Source: Thermomonas sp. (GTDB lineage: Bacteria; Pseudomonadota; Gammaproteobacteria; Xanthomonadales; Xanthomonadaceae). From it: DNA of 5,548 bases. Within the stretch, counting starts at the first letter, position 1; each line of letters begins with the position of its first letter. Shown here piece after piece: positions 1 through 5,548 of the stretch. The position numbers were made by a program, and so were the translations under genes. The stretch lies in NCBI GenBank assembly GCA_024711415.1, contig JANJSW010000042.1, positions 1 through 5,548 on the forward strand. Reading direction: 5' to 3'. Below the pieces are notes generated by a model. That model was given only the letters and a program-made list of their open reading frames with translations. It did not search any database and was not told the DNA's origin.

Positions 1-126
1 GAATGCCAGTTGCGACGGCAAGGCGTCGGCCAGGGTGCCGACGCCCGCCACGATGCGGTCTTCGCCGCGCAGCTCCAGCCCGAAGCGCGCGGCGAGTTCG
101 GCGGCAGTGAACGTCGGCATGCTCAT
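1..126 (-). CDS. lpxD: UDP-3-O-acylglucosamine N-acyltransferase LpxD, N-terminal fragment
   Basis: Only the first 42 codons are present; the gene runs off the left edge. LpxD transfers a 3-hydroxyacyl chain from acyl-ACP to the 2-amino group of UDP-3-O-acylglucosamine, the third step of lipid A synthesis in the cytoplasm. The visible part has the LpxD N-terminal pattern: MPTFTAAELAARFGLEL, then GVGTLADA, then PSQLAF, which aligns with the uridine-binding domain of E. coli LpxD (MPSIRLADLA...). The left-handed beta-helix and catalytic His are outside the window. Two starts are possible: ATG 126 (MSMPTF) and ATG 120 (MPTF). The second aligns exactly with the E. coli N-terminus, but neither has a clear Shine-Dalgarno sequence; the longer form is listed. 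The gap from the bamA stop is only 13 bases, so coupling to bamA is likely. The next genes outside the window are expected to be fabZ, lpxA and lpxB, by analogy with related genomes. Confidence 0.92.
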   Translation of the reverse strand, partial: MSMPTFTAAELAARFGLELRGEDRIVAGVGTLADALPSQLAF

Positions 127-139
127 GCCGGCGTTGCCG

Positions 140-2605
140 TCAGAGCTGGCCGCCGAAATTGAACTGCAACCGTTCGATCTGGTCGCCGTCCTTCTTGCGC
201 AGCGGCAGCGCGTAGCTGATCGACAGCGGCCCCATCGGCGAGCGCCACAGCAGCGCCACGCCGGCGGAAGCGCGCAGTTCGCCGGCATCGAAGTTGTCCC
301 AGCCGTTGTAGACGTTGCCGACGTCGAGGAACGCGGACACGCGCGCCGACGGGCTGTCGAACAGCTTCGGGAAGATCGCCTCCACCGAACCGGCCAGCAG
401 CACCGAGCCACCCAGCGGCTGGCGGTAGCCGAAGCTGGAGGTGTGCACCGGGCCCAGGGTGTTGTCCATGAAGCCGCGCACGCGCCCGCTGGAGGAGATG
501 CCGCCCGCGTAGAAGTTCTCGAAGAACGGCAACCCGCTGGCGTTGACCGTCTTGACGTAGTCCGGCGAGGTGGTCAGGCAGGGATCCGTGCCGACCGGGC
601 CGGGTACCCAGGTGTCGCCCTTTCCGTCGTTGTTGGTGTCGACCAAGGTCGGTGCGGTGTAGCAGAGGTTGCGGCTGAACTCCTGGCCGTAGGAATCGCC
701 GTAGCCGAGGTTCAGCGCGGTCTTGACCACCAGCGCAGGATGCAACGGCCAGTACTTGGAGATGTCGTACTGGATCTTGAAATACTCGACGGTGGAGCCG
801 GGCAGGGCGACTTCCGCCGACAGGCTCTGGGTGCCGCCCACTACCGGGGTGAAATAGTTGTTGCGGGTGTCGCGGCCCCAGCTCACCTGCGCGCGCCAGC
901 TGTGGAAGGTCTGCTGGCCGACCGCCTTGACGTAGTCCACCAGCGGCGTTGGGGTGGAGCCCTCGAACGCCAGGATCTCGTTGCTGTCGATGCCGACCAT
1001 CAGCGAGATCGAATCGGCTTCGCTCAGCGGCAGCCCCATGAACACCTGGAAGGAGCCGCTGTTGGTGGAATAGGAGGCGACGTTGAAGCTGGAGTAGTCG
1101 AACTCGCGCCACCACAGGTTGTAGCCCAGCGACATGCCGTCGTCGGTGAAATAGGGGTTCAGGTACGAGAAGTCGTAGCGCTTCTGGTAGTCGCTGCGGG
1201 TGATCGCGGTGGTGACGCGGTTGCCGGTGCCGAGGAAGTTGTTCTCCTGCAGCTGCAGCGACAGGTTCAGGCCGGACAGCTGCGAATAGCCGACGCCGGC
1301 CGAAATGCTGCCGGAGGTGGTTTCCTTGACCGTATAGACCACATCGACCTGGTCGTCGGTGCCGGCCACGGGCTCGCTGTCGACGCTGACTTCCTCGAAA
1401 TAGCCGAGGCGGTCCAGGCGCACCTTGCCGCGGTCGATCGCCGCCTGCGAGTACCAGCTGCCCTCGAACTGGCGCATCTCGCGGCGCAGCACCGGATCGG
1501 CGGTGCGGGTGTTGCCCTTGAACACGATCCGGCGCACGTTCACGCGCGGACCGGGCTGTACCTGGAAGTCGACCGCCACGGTGCGCTTGTCGCGGTCGAT
1601 GTTCGGCACCGGGTTGACCCGGGCGAAGGCGTAGCCGATGTTGGACAGGCGCGCGGTGATCGCGTTGGTGGCCACCTCCAGCAGTCCGCGCGAGAAGGTG
1701 CCGCCCGGCTTGATGAAGCTGACGATGGTCTCGACCTCCGACTTCGGCAGCACCGTATCGCCGGACACCGAGATATCGGCGAAGTTGTAGACCTCGCCCT
1801 CGGTGATGCCAGCGGTGATGAACATGTCCTTGCGGTCGCCGCTGATCGCCACCTGGGTGGAATCCAGGCTGAAGTCGACATGGCCGCGATCCAGGTACCA
1901 GGAGTTCAGCTTCTCGATGTCGCCGGAGAGCTTTTCGCGTGAATACTGGTCGTCGCGCTTGTACCAGCTCATCCAGCTGCTGGTGTGCGACTCCCAGCCC
2001 TTGGTGATGTCCTCTTCCTCGTAGGTCTCGTTGCCGATGAGGTTGATGTGGCGGATCTTGGCCGCCTTGCCTTCCTTGACGTTGATGGTCAGGTTGATGC
2101 GGTTGCGGTCCAGCCGCTCCACCGAGGGGCTGATCTGCACGCCGTACTTGCCGCGGTTGTTGTACTGGCGGGTCAGCTCTTGGGTGACGCGGTCCAGGTT
2201 GAGCGGATTGTAGGTTTCGCCCTCGGCCAGGCCGATGTCCTTCAGGCCCTTGGTCAGGTCCTCGGTCTTCAGGTCCTTGTTGCCGGACAGGGTCAGCTTG
2301 TTGATCGCCGGGCGCTCGACCACGGTGATCACCAGGATGCCGCCCTGGCGGTCCAGCCGCACATCCTCGAAGAAGCCGGTCTTGTACAGCGCGCGCAGCG
2401 CCTCCGCGGCCTTGCCCTGGTCGAGGGTGTCGCCGCGTTCCACCGGCAGGTAGGTGAACACGGTGCCGGCGCCGATGCGCTGCAGGCCGTCGATGCGGAT
2501 GTCGCTGACCGTGAAGGGCGCGAGCGCCGTCTGCGCCAGCGCCGGCAACGAAAGCGCCGAGGCGAGGGCAAGGGTAAGCAGGCGGCGGTGCATGGGTCGG
2601 GTCAT
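140..2605 (-). CDS. bamA: Outer membrane protein assembly factor BamA
   Basis: A complete protein of 821 aa from ATG 2605 (824 aa if ATG 2614 is used), close to the E. coli length of about 810. BamA is the essential Omp85 insertase that folds beta-barrel proteins into the outer membrane with its BAM lipoprotein partners. Residues 1-24 form a signal peptide: a basic MTRPMHRR, a hydrophobic core, and a likely cut after PALA. Five POTRA domains follow at about 31-98, 99-178, 181-270, 273-351 and 354-427. RREMRQFEG at 374-382 matches the POTRA5 segment whose Glu (E373 in E. coli, E376 here) contacts BamD. The 16-stranded barrel occupies about 430-821, with NNFLGTG at 455-461, FENFYAGG at 695-702, VRGF at 709-712 and SPMGPLSISYA at 789-799. 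Two features are unusual: an insertion of about 50 residues before FENFYAGG that carries the only two cysteines (C648 and C676), and a C-terminal Leu where outer-membrane proteins usually end in Phe or Trp. The gene lies 98 bases after rseP and 13 bases before lpxD. Confidence 0.98.
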   Translation of the reverse strand: MTRPMHRRLLTLALASALSLPALAQTALAPFTVSDIRIDGLQRIGAGTVFTYLPVERGDTLDQGKAAEALRALYKTGFFEDVRLDRQGGILVITVVERPAINKLTLSGNKDLKTEDLTKGLKDIGLAEGETYNPLNLDRVTQELTRQYNNRGKYGVQISPSVERLDRNRINLTINVKEGKAAKIRHINLIGNETYEEEDITKGWESHTSSWMSWYKRDDQYSREKLSGDIEKLNSWYLDRGHVDFSLDSTQVAISGDRKDMFITAGITEGEVYNFADISVSGDTVLPKSEVETIVSFIKPGGTFSRGLLEVATNAITARLSNIGYAFARVNPVPNIDRDKRTVAVDFQVQPGPRVNVRRIVFKGNTRTADPVLRREMRQFEGSWYSQAAIDRGKVRLDRLGYFEEVSVDSEPVAGTDDQVDVVYTVKETTSGSISAGVGYSQLSGLNLSLQLQENNFLGTGNRVTTAITRSDYQKRYDFSYLNPYFTDDGMSLGYNLWWREFDYSSFNVASYSTNSGSFQVFMGLPLSEADSISLMVGIDSNEILAFEGSTPTPLVDYVKAVGQQTFHSWRAQVSWGRDTRNNYFTPVVGGTQSLSAEVALPGSTVEYFKIQYDISKYWPLHPALVVKTALNLGYGDSYGQEFSRNLCYTAPTLVDTNNDGKGDTWVPGPVGTDPCLTTSPDYVKTVNASGLPFFENFYAGGISSSGRVRGFMDNTLGPVHTSSFGYRQPLGGSVLLAGSVEAIFPKLFDSPSARVSAFLDVGNVYNGWDNFDAGELRASAGVALLWRSPMGPLSISYALPLRKKDGDQIERLQFNFGGQL

Positions 2606-2703
2606 TCGGAACATCCTGTTGAGCTGCCTGGTCCGGCGCCGCAGTATCGCTGCGCCCTGTTGCGGGGAGTGCGGCGGCGCGGGCGGCGCCAACCGGGGTG
2701 GGG
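2606..2703 (-). other. rseP-bamA spacer with two short hairpins; bamA leader
   Basis: This 98-base gap is the only non-coding stretch of note. Read on the minus strand it is C- and G-rich. It contains a 5-bp hairpin GGCGC-CGCCC-GCGCC (2690-2676) and a second 5-bp hairpin CGCAG-CGATA-CTGCG (2654-2640). Neither is followed by a T run, so they are not classical intrinsic terminators. The hexamer GATACT inside the second loop and stem resembles a -10 box but has no matching -35 element. The last part holds the bamA ribosome binding site. I see no small ORF or RNA gene here. Whether the hairpins tune bamA expression or merely reflect high G+C cannot be decided from one sequence. Confidence 0.5.
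2614..2617 (-). promoter_or_regulatory. Ribosome binding site for bamA (decides the start)
   Basis: On the minus strand AACAGGA is followed by 8 bases and then the ATG at 2605. Two other in-frame ATGs exist. The one at 2614 overlaps the AGGA itself, so it has no properly spaced site. The one at 2593 has no purine-rich sequence upstream. The spacing therefore favours 2605, which gives a protein starting MTRPMHRRLL and a signal peptide of normal length. Confidence 0.6.
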
Positions 2704-4062
2704 TCACGACATCAGGTGCAGGATGTCGTTGTAGAAGGCCAATCCCATCAGCCCTGCGATCATCGCAAGGCCGATGTAATTGCCGACAGCCATGACCCGC
2801 TCGCCCACGGGGCGGCGGATGACAAGCTCGATAAGGTAATACAGCAGGTGACCCCCGTCCAAGACGGGGATGGGCAGCAGGTTGATCAGGGCCAGACTGA
2901 CCGACAACAGGGCCAGGAAGTTCAGGAACCAGGCCGGACCGCGGGCGGCGAAGTCGTTGGCGGCGCGGGCGATGGTCAGCGGGCCGGACACGGTGTTCTG
3001 CACCGACACCCGGCCGCTGAGGGCGCGGCCGATCATGTCGACCAGCTGGCGGGCCTGGAAGCCGGTCTCGCGCGCGGCGGCGGGGATTGCCGCCAGCGGC
3101 CCGTAGCGCAGGGTGGCGTCGTGCGGCGCCGGGCCGAGGGCGGCGTTGCCGACGCCGAGGATCCAGCGCGGTTGGCCGTCGTCGCCGGCCATGCGTTGTG
3201 GGGTCATCTCCAGCGCCAGCCGCTCGCCGTCGCGCTCCACTTCGACCATGCCGGGCACGCCGCGCGCGCCCAGCCGCGCGACCAGCGGGGCGATGTCCTC
3301 GAAACTGGCCACCGGATGGGCGTCGATGGCGGTGATGCGGTCGCCTTCGGCCAGCACGCCCCAGGCCGGCGTGCCCTCGCGCACGCTGCCGACCAGCGCC
3401 GGCAGCAGCAGATGGCGCGGCACCAGCCCGATCTCGCCGATCGCGCGCAGTTCGTCGGCCTGCGCCGGCAGCTTCTGCAGCGCCAGCGAGCGGGTGGCGG
3501 TGCCGCCGTCCTCGCGCTGGATCCGCAGCGGCACCGGTTGGCGATCCAGCGCGGCCACCGACAGCGCCATGCCCAGCTCGCTCCAGGTGGGGGTGTCGCG
3601 CTCGCCCACCGCCAGGATGCGGTCGCCCGGCTGCAGCCCGGCCTGCGCGGCGAGGCCGCTGGCGCTGCCGACCACCGGCGCGTAATCGGGTCGGCCGATC
3701 ACCAGCATTGCCCACAGCAGGCCGAATGCCAGCAGCAGGTTGGCCAGCGGCCCGGCGGCCACGATTGCGATCCGCCGCCAGACCGAGGCGCGATTGAATG
3801 CGCGCGCCAGCTCGTGCGGGGCCACGTCGCCCTCGCGTTCGTCCAGCATCTTCACGTAGCCGCCCAGCGGGATCGCGGCGACCACGTATTCGGTGCCGTC
3901 CTTGCCGATCTTCGACCACAGCGGTTTGCCGAAGCCCACCGAGAAGCGCAGCACCTTCACCCCGCAGCGGCGGGCGACCCAGAAATGGCCGAACTCGTGG
4001 AAGGTGACCAGCACTCCCAGCGCGACCAGCAGCCACCACACCGAGCCGAAGAAATCGCTCAT
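2704..4062 (-). CDS. rseP: RIP metalloprotease RseP (site-2 protease, sigma-E regulator)
   Basis: A complete inner-membrane zinc protease of 452 aa, close to the 450 aa of E. coli RseP. In the family it makes the second, intramembrane cut in the anti-sigma factor RseA after DegS cleavage, releasing sigma-E, and it also clears signal-peptide remnants. The first membrane segment (about residues 8-30) carries the zinc motif HEFGH at 22-26. SVGFG at 41-45 is the conserved Gly-rich turn after it. A second membrane segment spans about 98-122. Two PDZ domains follow, at about 127-215 and 222-308; each has the typical GDRI turn (146-149 and 240-243). The conserved SGPL lies at 359-362. [11 protein letters not shown] at 394-404 supplies the third zinc ligand, D402, and a final membrane segment spans about 425-443. 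H22, E23, H26 and D402 fall at the same numbers as in E. coli. The start overlaps the dxr stop by ATGA and is preceded by a good Shine-Dalgarno sequence inside dxr. RseA, DegS and sigma-E are not encoded here, so the pathway role is inferred from the family. Confidence 0.98.
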   Translation of the reverse strand: MSDFFGSVWWLLVALGVLVTFHEFGHFWVARRCGVKVLRFSVGFGKPLWSKIGKDGTEYVVAAIPLGGYVKMLDEREGDVAPHELARAFNRASVWRRIAIVAAGPLANLLLAFGLLWAMLVIGRPDYAPVVGSASGLAAQAGLQPGDRILAVGERDTPTWSELGMALSVAALDRQPVPLRIQREDGGTATRSLALQKLPAQADELRAIGEIGLVPRHLLLPALVGSVREGTPAWGVLAEGDRITAIDAHPVASFEDIAPLVARLGARGVPGMVEVERDGERLALEMTPQRMAGDDGQPRWILGVGNAALGPAPHDATLRYGPLAAIPAAARETGFQARQLVDMIGRALSGRVSVQNTVSGPLTIARAANDFAARGPAWFLNFLALLSVSLALINLLPIPVLDGGHLLYYLIELVIRRPVGERVMAVGNYIGLAMIAGLMGLAFYNDILHLMS

Positions 4063-5222
4063 GCCGTCACCCCCGCGATGCGCCGGCGTGCGGCCGCGCG
4101 CGCGTCCGCATCGGCGGCCAGCAGCGCATCAATCGAATCGGCGGACTGCGGCGGCATGGCGTCGAGGGTGGCGGCAACGGTGTCGGAGATGCCCAGAAAA
4201 CCGATCCGGCCCTGAAGGAACGCTGAAACCGCTTCTTCATTGGCGGCATTGAGCACCGCCGGCGCGGTGCCGCCGGCGGCCAGCGCGCCGAACGCCAGCG
4301 CCAGGCAGGGGAAGGCGTCCAGGTCCGGCGCTTCGAACTCCAGCTTGCCGCCCTGAGCCAGCAGATCCAGCGCGCCGACCCCGGAGGCGATCCGCCGCGG
4401 CCAGCCCAGGCCCACCGCCAGGGCGGTGCGCATGTCTGGCAGGCCGAGCTGGGCCAGGGTGCTGCCGTCGGCGAAATCGACCAGCGAATGCACCAGCGAT
4501 TGCGGATGCACCAGCACGCGGATGGCCTCGCCGGGCACGCCGAACAGGTGGTGCGCCTCGATCACTTCCAGCCCCTTGTTCATCAGGCTGGCGGAATCGA
4601 CCGAGATCTTCGGCCCCATCGACCACTTCGGATGCGCCACCGCCTGCGCCGGGGTCACCGCGGCCAGCGCGTCGCGGCTCCAGCCGCGGAACGGGCCGCC
4701 GGAAGCGGTCAGGGTGATCCGCGCCGGTGTGTTGCCGTCGGCCAGGCACTGGAAGATGGCGTTGTGTTCGCTGTCGATGGGGACGATGGTGGCCCCGTTC
4801 GCGCGGGCTTCGCGCATCAGCAGTTCGCCGGCCAGCACCAGCGATTCCTTGTTGGCCAGCAGCAGGCGCTTGCCGGCGCGGGCGGCGGCAAGGGTGGAGG
4901 GCAGGCCGGCGGCACCGACGATTGCGGCAACCACGGTGTCGCAGGCATCGCCGCCGACCAGCGCTTCCAGTGCTTCGCCGCCGGCGTGGGCCTGGGTGGC
5001 CAGCCCGGCCTCGCGCAGGCCGTCGCGCAGCCTGGCGTAGCCGGTGGGGTCGGCGATCACCGCGTGTTCGGGGCGATGCGCCAGGCACAGTGACAGCAGC
5101 GCGTCGGCCTTGCTGCCGGCCGCCAGCACGCTGGCGCGCATGGCGCCGGGATGGCGCGCGATCACGTCCAGCGTGGAGGTGCCGATCGAGCCGGTGGCTC
5201 CCAGTACCGCAACCCGCTGCAT
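4059..5222 (-). CDS. dxr: 1-deoxy-D-xylulose 5-phosphate reductoisomerase
   Basis: A complete cytosolic enzyme of 387 aa (E. coli Dxr is 398 aa). It converts DXP to 2-C-methyl-D-erythritol 4-phosphate with NADPH and a divalent metal, the first committed step of the MEP isoprenoid pathway and the target of fosmidomycin. The N-terminal dinucleotide fold has [10 protein letters not shown] at residues 8-17. LLANKESLV follows at 121-129. The metal site is [11 protein letters not shown] at 148-158, with D150 and E152 as metal ligands; the third, E219, lies in [10 protein letters not shown]. Substrate-loop residues are present: SGGPFR at 174-179, HPKWSMGPK at 197-205 and SVDSAS at 207-212. A C-terminal helical domain follows, ending in an Ala/Arg-rich tail. 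The ATG at 5222 is right because the nucleotide-binding strand begins two residues later and it lies 2 bases after the cdsA stop. The Shine-Dalgarno sequence is weak (GGGG, about 8 bases upstream), consistent with coupling to cdsA. The stop codon overlaps the rseP start as ATGA. All key residues look intact. Confidence 0.98.
   Translation of the reverse strand: MQRVAVLGATGSIGTSTLDVIARHPGAMRASVLAAGSKADALLSLCLAHRPEHAVIADPTGYARLRDGLREAGLATQAHAGGEALEALVGGDACDTVVAAIVGAAGLPSTLAAARAGKRLLLANKESLVLAGELLMREARANGATIVPIDSEHNAIFQCLADGNTPARITLTASGGPFRGWSRDALAAVTPAQAVAHPKWSMGPKISVDSASLMNKGLEVIEAHHLFGVPGEAIRVLVHPQSLVHSLVDFADGSTLAQLGLPDMRTALAVGLGWPRRIASGVGALDLLAQGGKLEFEAPDLDAFPCLALAFGALAAGGTAPAVLNAANEEAVSAFLQGRIGFLGISDTVAATLDAMPPQSADSIDALLAADADARAAARRRIAGVTA
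4067..4074 (-). promoter_or_regulatory. Ribosome binding site for rseP, inside the end of dxr
   Basis: The minus strand reads GGGGGTGA, then CGGC, then the rseP ATG. This matches the extended Shine-Dalgarno core GGAGGTGA at 7 of 8 positions with suitable spacing. It lies within the last codons of dxr (Gly-Val-Thr), so ribosomes finishing dxr terminate on the ATGA overlap just downstream of it. It supports ATG 4062 as the rseP start. The match is seen in the sequence; its function is inferred. Confidence 0.7.
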
Positions 5223-5224
5223 GC

Positions 5225-5548
5225 TCAGAACCCCAGCCAGATCTTGCCCAGCGCGAACACAGGCAGCGCCGCCAGCACGCTGTCCACCCGGTCCAGCACG
5301 CCGCCGTGGCCGGGGATCAGGTTGCCGGAGTCCTTTGCGCCGACGTGGCGCTTGAGCAGGCTCTCGAACAGATCGCCGGCCACCGAAAACACCACCGTGA
5401 CCGCCGCCACCAGCGCCACTGCCGGCAGCTGGCTGGCCTTGGCGCCGATCAGCAGCGCGCCGATGATCGCCACCAGCATGGCCAGGCCAACGCCCCCGGC
5501 CACGCCTTCCAGCGTCTTGTTCGGGCTGATCCGTGGCGCCAGCTTGCG
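5225..5548 (-). CDS. cdsA: Phosphatidate cytidylyltransferase (CDP-diglyceride synthase), C-terminal part
   Basis: Only the last 107 codons are in the window; the 5' part lies beyond the right edge. CdsA is an inner-membrane enzyme that makes CDP-diacylglycerol from phosphatidic acid and CTP, the branch-point precursor of the bacterial phospholipids. Two family hallmarks are visible. The first is SPNKTLEG, near the start of the visible part. The second is the CdsA signature, which begins SLLKR, continues through [12 protein letters not shown] and ends LDRVD, matching the family pattern S-x-x-K-R-x4-K-D ... H-G-G-x-x-D-R-x-D position by position. Hydrophobic segments rich in Ala, Val, Leu and Ile lie between the two motifs and after the signature, as expected for a polytopic membrane protein. 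The frame stays open from the window edge, and an internal GTG near 5503 is not the real start. The TGA stop is 2 bases before the dxr start, so the two genes are almost certainly co-transcribed and probably translationally coupled. Confidence 0.96.
   Translation of the reverse strand, partial: RKLAPRISPNKTLEGVAGGVGLAMLVAIIGALLIGAKASQLPAVALVAAVTVVFSVAGDLFESLLKRHVGAKDSGNLIPGHGGVLDRVDSVLAALPVFALGKIWLGF

Noticed and set aside
123..1115. A 330-codon minus-strand open frame overlapping the 3' half of bamA.
   Set aside because: It is an alternative frame of bamA with Arg/Gly/Leu-rich content and no domain.
35..1942. A 635-codon open frame on the plus strand, antisense to bamA.
   Set aside because: Its protein is His/Arg/Ala/Val-rich with no recognisable domain, and it lies wholly opposite a clearly real BamA frame. 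Long antisense frames are common in high-G+C genes.
2643..2648. A -10-like GATACT in the rseP-bamA spacer.
   Set aside because: It matches 4 of 6 consensus bases and has no -35 element at the proper distance, so it is a chance match.
2896..2923. A possible sigma-E-like promoter in the 3' end of rseP: minus-strand GAACTT, 17 bases, TCAGT.
   Set aside because: The -10 match is poor and the spacing is slightly long. GAACTT is also explained by coding for Asn-Phe in a membrane segment. It is not strong enough to annotate without start-site data.
2606..4039. The bamA frame stays open upstream through the spacer and all of rseP, giving a nominal 1299-codon frame.
   Set aside because: The upstream part is Arg/Ala/Gly-rich nonsense overlapping RseP, which has all its catalytic motifs. 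BamA clearly begins with a signal peptide near 2605, so there is no fusion.
2698..4215. A 505-codon open frame on the plus strand, antisense to rseP and the end of dxr.
   Set aside because: It has Gln/Arg/Gly/His-rich low-complexity content, no domain, and is fully explained as a shadow of rseP and dxr.
1..5548. A search for mobile elements, CRISPR arrays, tRNAs, rRNA and foreign-looking composition.
   Set aside because: None was seen. There are no terminal repeats, transposase, regular repeat-spacer pattern or composition break; the window is a uniform housekeeping operon.

Overview
The window looks like a piece of a Gammaproteobacterial chromosome, most likely from the Xanthomonadaceae/Lysobacteraceae (Xanthomonas, Lysobacter, Luteimonas, Thermomonas and relatives). 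The basis is the high G+C content, the style of the proteins, and a gene order recalled for that family: cdsA-dxr-rseP-bamA-lpxD with no skp between bamA and lpxD. The genus cannot be fixed from the sequence alone.

Every supported gene lies on the minus strand, so transcription runs from the right edge to the left. In that order they are: the 3' end of cdsA (phosphatidate cytidylyltransferase), complete dxr (DXP reductoisomerase), complete rseP (site-2 intramembrane protease), complete bamA (outer-membrane insertase), and the first 42 codons of lpxD (lipid A acyltransferase). cdsA and dxr are 2 bases apart, dxr and rseP overlap by 4 bases (ATGA), rseP and bamA are separated by 98 bases, and bamA and lpxD by 13 bases. 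The 98-base spacer is the only non-coding stretch of any size. No terminator or convincing promoter is visible, so the window reads as the interior of one long envelope-biogenesis operon.

The genes share a theme. CdsA makes CDP-diacylglycerol for phospholipids. Dxr commits carbon to isoprenoids, including the undecaprenyl carrier. RseP acts in the sigma-E envelope stress pathway, which responds to outer-membrane protein folding. BamA inserts outer-membrane proteins. LpxD acts in lipid A synthesis. Together they couple inner-membrane lipid, lipid carrier, LPS and outer-membrane protein assembly.

I found no undescribed system: this is a conserved housekeeping locus with intact catalytic motifs. 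The most interesting detail is in BamA. A long insertion before the VRGF loop carries the protein's only two cysteines and a calcium-loop-like Asp/Asn motif, while the L6 segment that holds the disulfide in E. coli BamA is short here. BamA also ends in Leu rather than an aromatic residue.
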